Source of the DNA: an uncultured Erysipelotrichaceae bacterium
GTDB taxonomy: Bacteria > Bacillota_I > Bacilli_A > Erysipelotrichales > Erysipelotrichaceae
Length of the DNA: 32,828 bases
Direction of reading: 5' to 3'
NCBI GenBank assembly: GCA_902766005.1
Contig: CACXCB010000052.1
Coordinates: 1-32,828 of the forward strand
The notes under the pieces: model-generated
The model's database searches: none
Told to the model about the DNA's origin: nothing
Seen by the model: the letters and a program-made list of their open reading frames with translations, nothing else
Part shown: positions 1-7,151 of the stretch, one piece after another
Position numbering within the stretch: the first letter of the stretch is position 1
How the letters are laid out: each line of letters starts with the position of its first letter
Program-made: the position numbers and the translations under genes

Positions 1-7
1 GAATTGA

Positions 8-80
8 TGGAGCCGAAGAGGCTCGAACTCTCTACCTCATCGCTGCCAGCGATGCGCTCTCCCAGGTGAGCTACGACCCC
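8..80 (-). tRNA. tRNA-Ala (anticodon GGC)
   Basis: Read on the minus strand, the 73 nt form a full cloverleaf. The acceptor stem GGGGTCG pairs with CGGCTCC (with G-U wobbles), followed by discriminator A. The D arm is GCTC/GAGC, and the anticodon stem CATCG/CGATG encloses loop CTGGCAG, giving anticodon GGC (alanine). The T arm GAGAG/CTCTT has loop TTCGAGC. The 3' CCA is not encoded, as the next bases read TCA. A TATAAT -10 box lies at 94-99, but no good -35 box accompanies it, so the gene may be read through from the aminopeptidase gene 52 nt upstream. Confidence 0.95.
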
Positions 81-86
81 GTATGT

Positions 87-110
87 GCAAATGATTATAT
101 CATCATTTGC
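87..110. repeat. perfect 9-bp inverted repeat between tRNA-Ala and the aminopeptidase gene
   Basis: Arms GCAAATGAT and ATCATTTGC are separated by 6 nt. On the minus strand the centre contains TATAAT, the probable -10 box of the tRNA promoter. No U-tract follows on either strand, so a simple terminator is unlikely. It could be an mRNA 3' end hairpin, a processing site or an operator. Confidence 0.5.
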
Positions 111-132
111 ATGTATATTAAACAATAATCTT

Positions 133-1428
133 TCAATCGATGAGATATGTTCCTTCTTCTTCCTGAATAAAGGATGAAGAGAAGAACTTTTGCATTGCGG
201 TTGCAAGGTATTTCGTATCTTTCGTTCCTGCTGTTTCATAACAGGAATGCATAGCCAATTGTGCCAAACCGATATCCACTGTATTCAAAGATACATGGGA
301 ATTAGAAAGATTTCCCAATGTGCTTCCGCCTAACATATCTGATCTGTTTGTGAAAGATTGAGTAGGAACTTCTGCACTGTTACAAATATCCTTAAAATAC
401 GCTTGTGCCACTGCATCAGTCGTATATTTCTGATTGGCATTGAATTTAATCACAATGCCTTTATTCATTTGCGGGCGATTAACAGGATCTGCCTTTTCCC
501 CGTGATTCGGATGAACCGCATGTGCATTATCCGCAGATACCATGAAGGAAGAAGCGATTACTTTCTTCTGTTCCTCAATGTCTTTACCGCAAGCGAAACA
601 TATTCTTGTTAATGTATCTTCTAAGAAAGTAGAATTTGCACCTTGTTTGGTTAAAGAGCCGACTTCTTCATTATCAAATATCGCAAATACAGGCACACTG
701 TTACCTGGTTTTGCTTGTAAGAATCCTAACATGTTGCCATATCCGCATTGCAAATCATCTAATCTTCCATGAGAGACATATTCCTGCTTTCCACCCCAGA
801 TGGATCCCTGATCACGAATATACAGGAAGAGATCATGTCCCAGAATCTCTTTGCCTTCAGAAATCTCTTTCATCAAATCTCCTTTACATTCTTCAGAGCC
901 GATAATCGGTAACATGTCTGTCTGTGCATTCAAAGAGGATTCGTCATTTACCTTTCTGTTCATATGAATGGCTAAACTTGGTATCATCAACAAATCTCTG
1001 TCAATATTTACAAGCTTAGATATCAGCTTATTGCTCTCTTTATAAACAATTCTTCCGGCAACGGATAACGGCCTGTCAAACCATGTATGAAACAAAGCTC
1101 CGCCATATCTTTCTACATTCAATTTAACATAGCCATCAGAGATGATCTCAGGATTATCTTTGATTTTAAATGTCGGCGAATCACTGTGTGATGCACCTAT
1201 CATAAATCCTTTGAAATCTTTCTTTGGAATTTGAAAAGCAATAATGCTGGATAAGTTTCTGGTGACATAATACTTTCCGTTTTCTTTCAGATCCCATGTA
1301 CTTCCTTCTAACAGCTGCTGATAACCTTGTTTCTCCAACTCCTTCTTCACATAATCTATCGCATGGAAACAGGTTGGACTTTGATTCAGGAATTCCAGTA
1401 ACCCCTCATTGATTCTTTCATAATTCAT
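133..1428 (-). CDS. M18 family aminopeptidase
   Basis: The 431-aa product is a probable cytosolic two-zinc aminopeptidase of family M18 (aspartyl aminopeptidase type), which trims N-terminal residues from peptides. Family landmarks are H81 and D83 in ASHSDSPTFK, the DNEEVGS block near residue 252, SADNAHAVHPNH near 298 and a C-terminal LAMHS His. Length is normal for the family. The start was set at the ATG read from 1428 because AGAAGGAAAG lies 5-6 nt before it; a 17-codon in-frame extension has no ribosome site. This start and its ribosome site lie inside the 27-bp direct repeat bounding the DUF3800 element. Before that insertion the gene would have overlapped the end of the amidohydrolase gene by 11 nt, as the last gene of the operon. 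The 17 extra codons of the longer reading come from the inserted element. Confidence 0.93.
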   Translation of the reverse strand: MNYERINEGLLEFLNQSPTCFHAIDYVKKELEKQGYQQLLEGSTWDLKENGKYYVTRNLSSIIAFQIPKKDFKGFMIGASHSDSPTFKIKDNPEIISDGYVKLNVERYGGALFHTWFDRPLSVAGRIVYKESNKLISKLVNIDRDLLMIPSLAIHMNRKVNDESSLNAQTDMLPIIGSEECKGDLMKEISEGKEILGHDLFLYIRDQGSIWGGKQEYVSHGRLDDLQCGYGNMLGFLQAKPGNSVPVFAIFDNEEVGSLTKQGANSTFLEDTLTRICFACGKDIEEQKKVIASSFMVSADNAHAVHPNHGEKADPVNRPQMNKGIVIKFNANQKYTTDAVAQAYFKDICNSAEVPTQSFTNRSDMLGGSTLGNLSNSHVSLNTVDIGLAQLAMHSCYETAGTKDTKYLATAMQKFFSSSFIQEEEGTYLID

Positions 1429-1444
1429 ACATATCTTTCCTTCT
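1418..1444. repeat. 27-bp direct repeat, left copy, bounding the DUF3800 element
   Basis: This copy begins TCATAATTCA and ends TTTCCTTCT on the plus strand. It is identical over all 27 positions to 2239-2265, and the flanking bases differ on both sides. It contains the ribosome site and first four codons of the M18 aminopeptidase gene. Confidence 0.9.
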
Positions 1445-1447
1445 TTT

Positions 1448-2141
1448 TTATCTTTTTCTGAAAAAACACTTCTTCTCAAGTATTTTCAAATAGTTCTTCT
1501 TTAAGCTTCTTCTTCCTTTAAAAAACAACAATTCAGATGATGACAAATCATTTTTCTCTTCTTTTAATCGGAGTAATTGAAGTGTACAAAATAAGTCTGC
1601 CACTTGCTGTAATTTATAGTCATCCGGTCTAATTTTTCTAAATACAATATTTGTCAGCAAAGCTTGAAATGTATTATGAATAATTTTCGCAAGTTCTTTT
1701 TGGCCGCCATCATAATAAATGCATACTTCATCAAATTCATAAAAATAGTCATAGTGATTTTTTACAAAATCGGATAATTGTTTCACCAGCTTTGCAGATA
1801 GTGAAAAATCATCTTCCCGATCACATTCTTTTTTATTTACGATAACTGTAAATACTGAAATAGGTGCCCTTAAAGCAAAAATAATACAAAGAATTAAAAA
1901 TAGCCCTTCGTTCTTCAAGTGTTGCATATCTGTATAGTTCCTCTTTTCTGATAAGAGGACCGCAATGAATTAATGATCTGGTTGACAAAGCAGATAATTT
2001 ATAATCCAATTGATCAATTTTATCTGAAAGACTATGCGTTTGATCATGAAATATCATTGAAAACAGATAAAAGGGAGAGTTCCCATCATATTTACCAAAA
2101 TCACCGGATTCATCTATAAAAATTGATAACTTATTCTTCAT
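1448..2141 (-). pseudogene. DUF3800 protein gene, frameshifted
   Basis: The first half (ATG read from 2141) gives an N-terminus with IFIDESGDFG, the DUF3800 signature. It then runs into a stop at 1833. The second half, in the +1 frame, continues with family-like sequence: VNKKECD, then YYDGGQKELAK, then QVADLF near the C-terminus. The frames join naturally if one G is dropped from the GGG run at 1867-1869, which gives about 230 aa, the usual family length. The most likely reading is a one-base insertion that inactivated the gene; a programmed +1 shift or a sequencing error is possible. DUF3800 proteins are of unknown biochemical function and common near mobile and defence genes. No ribosome site precedes the ATG; a hairpin and U-rich tract sit immediately before it. 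Confidence 0.8.
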
Positions 2142-2144
2142 AAT

Positions 2145-2201
2145 AAAAATGCGAGGGACTCCCCCGCTATGGTGGACCCGAGCCTTTCGGCAGCCCATCT
2201 A
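2145..2201 (-). ncRNA. GC-rich hairpin RNA before the DUF3800 gene (candidate DUF3800-type RNA motif)
   Basis: On the minus strand this AT-rich region suddenly becomes GC-rich. A hairpin GCC-GAAA-GGC (GNRA-type loop) lies between AUGG and CCAU segments that can close it. A second stem, GCGGGGGA with UCCCUCGC, follows (7 bp, 3-nt loop, 2150-2166), then AUUUUUAUU, like a terminator. The second stem contains a G-U pair on the minus strand that would be an A-C mismatch on the plus strand, so the RNA is read on the minus strand, like the DUF3800 gene. From memory, comparative genomics has defined a series of RNA motifs (DUF3800-I to -XI) lying next to DUF3800 genes; which one this matches, if any, was not tested. 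Confidence 0.6.
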
Positions 2202-2208
2202 CATGAAT

Positions 2209-2236
2209 ATATTAACATATGATATTGAAAAAGCAA
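2209..2236 (-). promoter_or_regulatory. possible promoter of the DUF3800 element
   Basis: On the minus strand, TTGCTT (2231-2236) and TAATAT (2209-2214) are 16 nt apart. They would start a transcript near 2202, just before the GC-rich hairpins. The -35 lies within an AT-rich inverted repeat (2218-2243, arms TATGATATTG and CAATATCATA) at the element boundary. Confidence 0.4.
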
Positions 2237-2238
2237 TA

Positions 2239-2265
2239 TCATAATTCATACATATCTTTCCTTCT
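2239..2265. repeat. 27-bp direct repeat, right copy, bounding the DUF3800 element
   Basis: Identical to 1418-1444. On the minus strand it encodes the last residues RKDMYEL and the stop of the amidohydrolase, so both copies fall within functional gene ends. Confidence 0.9.
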
Positions 2266-3033
2266 GCTTTGTAAATACGGCCTTTCTTCTCTTGTTTTTC
2301 TTGCTTGTTTAATATCTAAATCATATGTGATTAATTGTTCCGTATCATCTGCCATAAAGAGTATCTTCCCATTTGGATCAATGATTAATGACTCTCCGGC
2401 AAAATGCATCTTTCCTTCTTTTCCGACTCTGTTGCACATGGCAATAAAAACTTCATTCTGCATTGCCATCGTACACATTTCCCATTTGAATAATTCCATG
2501 TTTTCTTCTTTTGTATTTGCAGTCGGGATGATAATCAGATCTGCGCCTTTATTGACACATGTACGAAAACTCTCCGCAAAATGCCTGTCAAAACAGATGA
2601 CAATACCAATATTTCCATATGGTGTCTCATGTACGATATACCCTTCTTCCGAAGGTGTATAATACTCCTTCTCATGGAAATTCTCTGCATCCATCACGTG
2701 TACCATCTTGGCAACTTCATGTGCTTTTCCCTGTTTGTCAAACCACAAAGATGCATCATATTTCTTCCCGTCTTTTTCCAAATAGACATTGGGAGAAATG
2801 ATCATGTGATGCTTTTGAGCCTGATAGGCGATACCTTTTAATCTGGCATCTGTCTCCCTGCTTAATGCCGGATCTGCATTTAATCCGGAAACCTGTGGAA
2901 AAAAAGGTGTCAGCTGAAGCTCGGGAAAAAACAGCAGATCACTGCCTGAAGCCTTTTCAATATATTGCAATGTTTTCTTGTAGTTTTCGTTCATGTTGTT
3001 GCGCATGGACATTTGTGCCATCGCCAGTCTCAT
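2239..3033 (-). CDS. carbon-nitrogen hydrolase (nitrilase superfamily amidohydrolase)
   Basis: The 264-aa product has the Glu-Lys-Cys triad of the nitrilase superfamily: E38 in FFPELQ, K109 in VAKMVH and C147 in GIVICFDRHF. This family hydrolyses C-N bonds of amides, carbamoyl amines or nitriles; the sequence is closest in feel to N-carbamoylputrescine amidase or omega-amidase types, but the substrate cannot be read off. Length is typical. The ATG at 3033 overlaps the previous stop by 4 nt (ATGA) with GAAGGAAG before it, showing translational coupling in the minus-strand operon. The last 27 nt form the right copy of the direct repeat, and the stop codon was preserved. Confidence 0.9.
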   Translation of the reverse strand: MRLAMAQMSMRNNMNENYKKTLQYIEKASGSDLLFFPELQLTPFFPQVSGLNADPALSRETDARLKGIAYQAQKHHMIISPNVYLEKDGKKYDASLWFDKQGKAHEVAKMVHVMDAENFHEKEYYTPSEEGYIVHETPYGNIGIVICFDRHFAESFRTCVNKGADLIIIPTANTKEENMELFKWEMCTMAMQNEVFIAMCNRVGKEGKMHFAGESLIIDPNGKILFMADDTEQLITYDLDIKQARKTREERPYLQSRRKDMYEL

Positions 3034-3689
3034 TCGTCTTCCTTCTCTTCTATCTGATATTCAAACTGGTATAAATAAGCCAGAGTACAGATATGGGCAT
3101 ATAATTCCTCCACGGAAGAAGAATACTGGTTTAAACCTTCCATGATCAACTGCAGTTTACCTCCATTGACACGAATATCTTTCATCAGGCAGGCGGAGAA
3201 AGTTGCTTGCGACGTATGGGATTTCCCCAGACAATGGTTTGGCAAGAGATAGATCAGATTAATGAGATCCCGGCTGTCCTTTTTATCCATGACATGTCCT
3301 TTGAATTCAAACTCATTGATAACCAGTTCGCTTTTCTCATTTGTGTTATCCGCTTCTCTTAATATGTCCTGAAATGTTTCTTCTATGATTCGTTTCTCAT
3401 CTTCCAGGAAAGTGGATTTTACAGGAATGACTGTTTCGCATTCGCTTTCATCCCCGTTCCACTCACAAATGGATACAGGAAATCCGGAGAACAAAAGTTT
3501 TTTCAGAATTCTTGCCATCATCTTGATCGCATTTCCATATTCAAGATGTGCTTCATCTACACCTCTTGCCTGAATCTGATACAGATGGATCTCCAAGCAG
3601 ACATCATTGCTGCGGGTCTGTTTCACACGTTTTGAAAGTTCGATGTGATTGTTGTAAAGGAATTTGTTTGAAACCTCATACGTTAACAT
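3030..3689 (-). CDS. uncharacterised protein, faintly like the lid domain of PepD (M20C)
   Basis: The 219-aa product was not confidently recognised. By eye, two stretches resemble the insert (lid/dimerisation) domain of aminoacyl-histidine dipeptidase PepD. One is the LEYGNAIKMMARIL region near residue 50, which recalls the NA-kllarl helix of PepD. The other is LIYLLPNHCLGKS near 145 followed by a long strand, which recalls its LPNGV region. The metal ligands of an M20 peptidase are absent, so this would be a stand-alone lid-like domain rather than an enzyme. It lies between a ferredoxin gene (14-nt overlap) and the amidohydrolase gene (4-nt overlap). No signal peptide or membrane segment is seen. 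Existence of the gene is well supported by AAAGGAT before the ATG and by coupling; function is open. Confidence 0.75.
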   Translation of the reverse strand: MLTYEVSNKFLYNNHIELSKRVKQTRSNDVCLEIHLYQIQARGVDEAHLEYGNAIKMMARILKKLLFSGFPVSICEWNGDESECETVIPVKSTFLEDEKRIIEETFQDILREADNTNEKSELVINEFEFKGHVMDKKDSRDLINLIYLLPNHCLGKSHTSQATFSACLMKDIRVNGGKLQLIMEGLNQYSSSVEELYAHICTLAYLYQFEYQIEEKEDE

Positions 3690-3960
3690 GATTATATCCT
3701 TTCACCGGAACAAATTTTGTCTGGTTCATCAAAGGATGCACTAAAGTAATTGCACCGGGACACGGGCACTCCATAACACATCCCCCACAATAATAACACT
3801 CTCCCGGATATAATACGACAGGCGGTTTTCCTTTTATCATAACGTCAACCTGGCATGCTTCAACACATCTTCCGCAACCGATGCATAACTTCTCATCAAA
3901 CCGCAAAGGCCGATTGCTGGAAGGGATGGATACCGCTTCAAATTCAATTTCTCTCTTCAT
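3676..3960 (-). CDS. ferredoxin-type protein with two [4Fe-4S] clusters
   Basis: The 94-aa product has two cluster motifs: C26-x2-C29-x2-C32-x3-C36, and C55-x2-C58-x2-C61-x3-C65 followed by PCPG. It probably passes electrons to or from the flavoprotein encoded immediately upstream, like AprB with AprA of APS reductase or an iron-sulfur partner of fumarate reductase-type enzymes. The start is the ATG at 3960, which overlaps the flavoprotein gene end by 17 nt and has GGAG 7 nt before it. Longer in-frame versions only read antisense to meaning inside the flavoprotein gene. Confidence 0.92.
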   Translation of the reverse strand: MKREIEFEAVSIPSSNRPLRFDEKLCIGCGRCVEACQVDVMIKGKPPVVLYPGECYYCGGCVMECPCPGAITLVHPLMNQTKFVPVKGYNHVNV

Positions 3961-5833
3961 AGTTTTTCTCCAGATCACCAAAGTAATCATGCGGAATACT
4001 GCCTTCCACGACACTTCCGTTTTCCTTGCGGATTGTGATGAATCTTCTGTCTTTTTCAGGATCCTTTTCAGGATAATCACTTCTTTCAAAGCATAGCGGA
4101 GCGGAAGACGACTTGCGCATTCTGCATGCTTCCAGAATCATTTCCGCTACATCCATGATATCCATGACTTCATGGGTACGCATTAACTCATGCGGATTTC
4201 TGCACGACAGTTCTTTCACTGCGTTTTCCCGATACGATTGCAACAGATCCAAGCCTTCCTTTAACAGGTCTTCGCACTTCACGCCACCGCAATAATTCTG
4301 CATGAGTTTGGCAACTGCCATATTCAACTCGCGCCAATCCATGCCGTCTTCTTTTTCAAGCGGTGCATACAATCTTTCTGTTTCCTGGGAAATATAATCT
4401 TCATTCACATCCACAAAGTCTGTATGCTCGGATGCATCGGCAGCTTTCCTGCCTGCATAATGTCCGGTTGCACATGCTGCACCGGCACAATCCATCGCAA
4501 ACAGCTGATCACCACAGGCATAGATGCCATCCATGTTTGTCTTCAGATCCCAATCGGTGATAATTCCGCCCGGTGCACCGAACAACTGTCTTTCCTGATC
4601 CAGGAAAGAAGCAGATTGCCACCCTGTGCCGTAGCTTTGCAACATATGCTTTTTAGGATCAAATCCTCTGCTGCTCAGATCTTTGTAAACAGGAATTTTC
4701 GTCTTTCCTTCTTCGCCGACCATCAAGCCCCAGATTGCCTTTCTTTCCATTTCCGGCATGCGGGATAAATCCGCATAAAACGGTAACTGATATCCCATTG
4801 CAATCAGCTTGTCAAACGGCATGGTTTCCGGACCTCGGTAGGCATACTTCGGTTCATCAATGACACCGCCCTTTAAGAAAAACTTCTGCCCTTTGACAGG
4901 ATAATATCTCTCTTTTACGGTTTTCAGTATATTTCCGTCACGATCAAGGTAAGGAATTTCTACCCCCCTTGCATCCACCATTGTCGCTGCATACCACGTA
5001 TTGTGGTTATTGCCTGTACTGTATGGCGGAAAGCTTCTTCCTGCTGCGGAGAATTCTCCCCTGACGGATTTTTCCATCATGGTAAATTCTACACCGGCAC
5101 GAAATCCCATCGCATGTCCGGAACCTATGCATTGCGGAGGCCTGAACTCGCTCAAGCCTGTCATATCCGGGTTATACAGCCAGATTCGTGCAGGTCTTGA
5201 CATTGCCAGCACCGTTTCTTTTGCCTGTATCACAACCATCTTTGCGGTGCGCACATCCATGCAAAGTGCACCTGTACCTCTTTTGCCTTCTGTCAAAAGG
5301 GAGACAGCTTCTGTTCTTTCCAGTAAGCGGACACCGATTTTTCTTAAATGTTTTAATAATGCAGGTTTGAATGTGGATCCCCACACTCTTAATGTATAGC
5401 GGTTTTCATAATCATAAGCGTATAGGAGTTTTGTATTTTCATCGCGGAAGTCAGCACCTTTGAACTCATCTTCGGTATCCCTGATTTTTCCGCCGTATTT
5501 CTCCAAATCCAGAAGGCGGTCATATCCTTCCCTGCATTCAATGTAGTGGGCTATGCCGTTGGAATAATGATCCTGTTCATCCACATAGGCTTCCGCCATT
5601 TCTTTCGGAGAGATTTTACATCCCGGATTTGTGCATGCGCTTTCAAAATGATCAAAGCCGGTCCCTGCAGCACCGCTGTGAATAACGGAACCTTTTTCCA
5701 CAAGAATGACCTCTTTTCCTTTTTCTCTTGCCGCAATTGCCGCAAAACATCCGGCTACACCTGCACCGAGAACAAGAACATCACATTTGTATCGCTCTGT
5801 TTCATACATTTCATTCTTATACGGCCATTTCAT
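3944..5833 (-). CDS. FAD-dependent oxidoreductase (AprA / fumarate reductase flavoprotein-like)
   Basis: The 629-aa product begins with a dinucleotide-binding fold (LGAGVAGCFAAIAA near residue 21, then acidic VEKG near 45) and has the overall layout of the FAD_binding_2 family. A block with GSGHAMGFRAG and a GTGWQS region lie in the middle. A GACATGHYAG segment near residue 455 is typical of the C-terminal FAD contact. No Tat or Sec signal is seen, so it is probably cytosolic. Its partner is the two-cluster ferredoxin encoded with a 17-nt overlap; the pair resembles APS reductase alpha/beta, but no sulfate-assimilation genes are nearby and the substrate is unknown. The ATG overlaps the upstream membrane-protein stop by 4 nt, with AGAGGT before it. 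Confidence 0.88.
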   Translation of the reverse strand: MKWPYKNEMYETERYKCDVLVLGAGVAGCFAAIAAREKGKEVILVEKGSVIHSGAAGTGFDHFESACTNPGCKISPKEMAEAYVDEQDHYSNGIAHYIECREGYDRLLDLEKYGGKIRDTEDEFKGADFRDENTKLLYAYDYENRYTLRVWGSTFKPALLKHLRKIGVRLLERTEAVSLLTEGKRGTGALCMDVRTAKMVVIQAKETVLAMSRPARIWLYNPDMTGLSEFRPPQCIGSGHAMGFRAGVEFTMMEKSVRGEFSAAGRSFPPYSTGNNHNTWYAATMVDARGVEIPYLDRDGNILKTVKERYYPVKGQKFFLKGGVIDEPKYAYRGPETMPFDKLIAMGYQLPFYADLSRMPEMERKAIWGLMVGEEGKTKIPVYKDLSSRGFDPKKHMLQSYGTGWQSASFLDQERQLFGAPGGIITDWDLKTNMDGIYACGDQLFAMDCAGAACATGHYAGRKAADASEHTDFVDVNEDYISQETERLYAPLEKEDGMDWRELNMAVAKLMQNYCGGVKCEDLLKEGLDLLQSYRENAVKELSCRNPHELMRTHEVMDIMDVAEMILEACRMRKSSSAPLCFERSDYPEKDPEKDRRFITIRKENGSVVEGSIPHDYFGDLEKNYEERN

Positions 5834-7053
5834 GATTTACCTCTTTCTGTTTTGAAATCTTTCTGATACCCTTCCAATTCCTCTATGTGTTTAACGAAGT
5901 TTGAAGAGAGATAGAAAGGCTGCGGTCCGAACGGATTGATCACAATCCCCTGATAATTCTGTTTCATCAAATCGATGCATTGCGGAAAGGATACAATCAA
6001 TGTCTTTGCCTCCGGTTCTTCCATAACTGTATGGTATCTTCTGAAAGCATCCCAATCCGTAAATACAGGCAAAGCGGCATCATTCTCCTTCATATTTGCG
6101 GAAACGCGCATAAACCTGACATTCGCATTACTTTGAATCACTCGTATGATATCTTCCGCACCGATCCGTGGTTTTTCCATCATGACCGGTGTCAGATAAT
6201 GTGCATGGCAAATCGCATAGATCAGCATGTTCATGCCACTGTTATTACTGAGTCTATGTGAGAAGGCATAGATCATCGCCAAAAGATATGGATTTTCAAC
6301 AATGTTGATTTCCTTATTGGACATAACCGGCTGAATGCCGGAAATGATGCTGTCAGAATACATCTTTTCTTCATCATGATCCTGTAAAGTGAGTTCAACA
6401 GAACCATCGGAAAACTGTTTTACAGGATTACCGTCTTTTTGGATCTGCATGATTGCGGATTCCAATGGTTTGCCGGAAGGACCAACCAGATAAACTGTAT
6501 CATTTTCCTTTATTGTTCCAAAGACAAAACCGGTTATTTTCCCCTCTTTGACTTCTGTCGGTGCCACCACAAACCTTCTTTTGCGATTCAACGTAAAGCC
6601 TCTGACAATCCTGTTAACGTCAAACCCTCTGCAGATCACTCTTCCTTCACGGATAATAAAAAAGCTGATACCGACATACGCAATCATTGTGATAGACATC
6701 CTTCGGATCAAGACATACGGATCTGTCTGCATATTGACACCGGTATAGGCATGTACTTCAAAAAAGATCAGCAGAATACCGATAAAGAGAGACAGTTGCA
6801 GCCATGTGCATGGCAGCAGCTTTCTTTTTTCTGCATAAGATTCCGACTGCTCATACAGTTTTTTGCCATAAAGGACCATCATGACTTCCATACAGAAAAA
6901 TACACCCATGACGATCAGTGCCTGCATATATTCATTGACGGAATGACCCTCTCCTGCCGCAATAACCAGCAGTGCCCCAATCACTGCCATTGTCGAGCTG
7001 AGGAACATCATTCCTGCAATTCCCATAATCATTCCTATTGTTTTTTTCTTCAT
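5830..7053 (-). CDS. membrane protein with C-terminal SseB-like domain
   Basis: In the 407-aa product, about four hydrophobic helices fall within residues 8-140, followed by a soluble region. The last ~110 residues match the SseB N-terminal domain pattern: ALPVFTDWDAFRRYH, then QCIDLMKQNYQGIVINPFGPQPFYLS. SseB-type domains are widespread in Bacillota, with no settled enzymatic role. The gene leads the operon of flavoprotein, ferredoxin, lid-like protein, amidohydrolase and aminopeptidase, and could anchor or regulate that set at the membrane (inference). No strong ribosome site precedes this ATG. An inverted repeat, CTTTGC-CAGT-GCAAAG, lies at 7072-7087 in the upstream region. Confidence 0.85.
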   Translation of the reverse strand: MKKKTIGMIMGIAGMMFLSSTMAVIGALLVIAAGEGHSVNEYMQALIVMGVFFCMEVMMVLYGKKLYEQSESYAEKRKLLPCTWLQLSLFIGILLIFFEVHAYTGVNMQTDPYVLIRRMSITMIAYVGISFFIIREGRVICRGFDVNRIVRGFTLNRKRRFVVAPTEVKEGKITGFVFGTIKENDTVYLVGPSGKPLESAIMQIQKDGNPVKQFSDGSVELTLQDHDEEKMYSDSIISGIQPVMSNKEINIVENPYLLAMIYAFSHRLSNNSGMNMLIYAICHAHYLTPVMMEKPRIGAEDIIRVIQSNANVRFMRVSANMKENDAALPVFTDWDAFRRYHTVMEEPEAKTLIVSFPQCIDLMKQNYQGIVINPFGPQPFYLSSNFVKHIEELEGYQKDFKTERGKS

Positions 7054-7122
7054 GCATTAAGTCTATCACACTTTGCCAGTGCAAAGGCAGAAAGTCTCCG
7101 AAAAATAATGTACGTCCAAAGT

Positions 7123-7145
7123 AAAAAGCCGGTTATCGGCTTTTT
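7123..7145 (-). terminator. rho-independent terminator of the mannitol-dehydrogenase-family gene
   Basis: AAAAAGCCG and CGGCTTTTT flank a 5-nt loop directly after the stop at 7152; on the minus strand the stem is followed by a U-tract. It is near-symmetric but can only serve this gene. Confidence 0.85.
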
Positions 7146-7151
7146 ATTATA

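Larger units (their letters stand above)
1418..2265 (-). mobile_element. inserted DUF3800 element (821 bp counting one repeat copy)
   Basis: A small unit sits between two perfect 27-bp direct repeats exactly 821 bp apart. Reading on the minus strand, it carries a possible promoter, a GC-rich hairpin RNA of about 57 nt, then a DUF3800 gene whose stop codon lies 3 nt from the far repeat. Removing one repeat plus the interior fuses the amidohydrolase gene to the aminopeptidase gene with an 11-nt ATG/TGA overlap, which matches the tight spacing of the rest of that operon. This shows directly that the unit is an insertion or a site duplication. No transposase, integrase or terminal inverted repeat is visible, so how it moves is unknown. 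Confidence 0.75.

Noticed and set aside
2142..2198. N-terminal extension of the DUF3800 protein starting at 2198
   Set aside because: The in-frame codons are those of the GC-rich hairpins, there is no ribosome site, and the family begins with the IFIDESG strand close to its N-terminus.
2218..2243. AT-rich inverted repeat TATGATATTG / CAATATCATA read as a terminator of the amidohydrolase gene
   Set aside because: It has no GC core. It straddles the boundary between the right direct repeat and the inserted element, so before the insertion it did not exist as a whole; a boundary feature is more likely.
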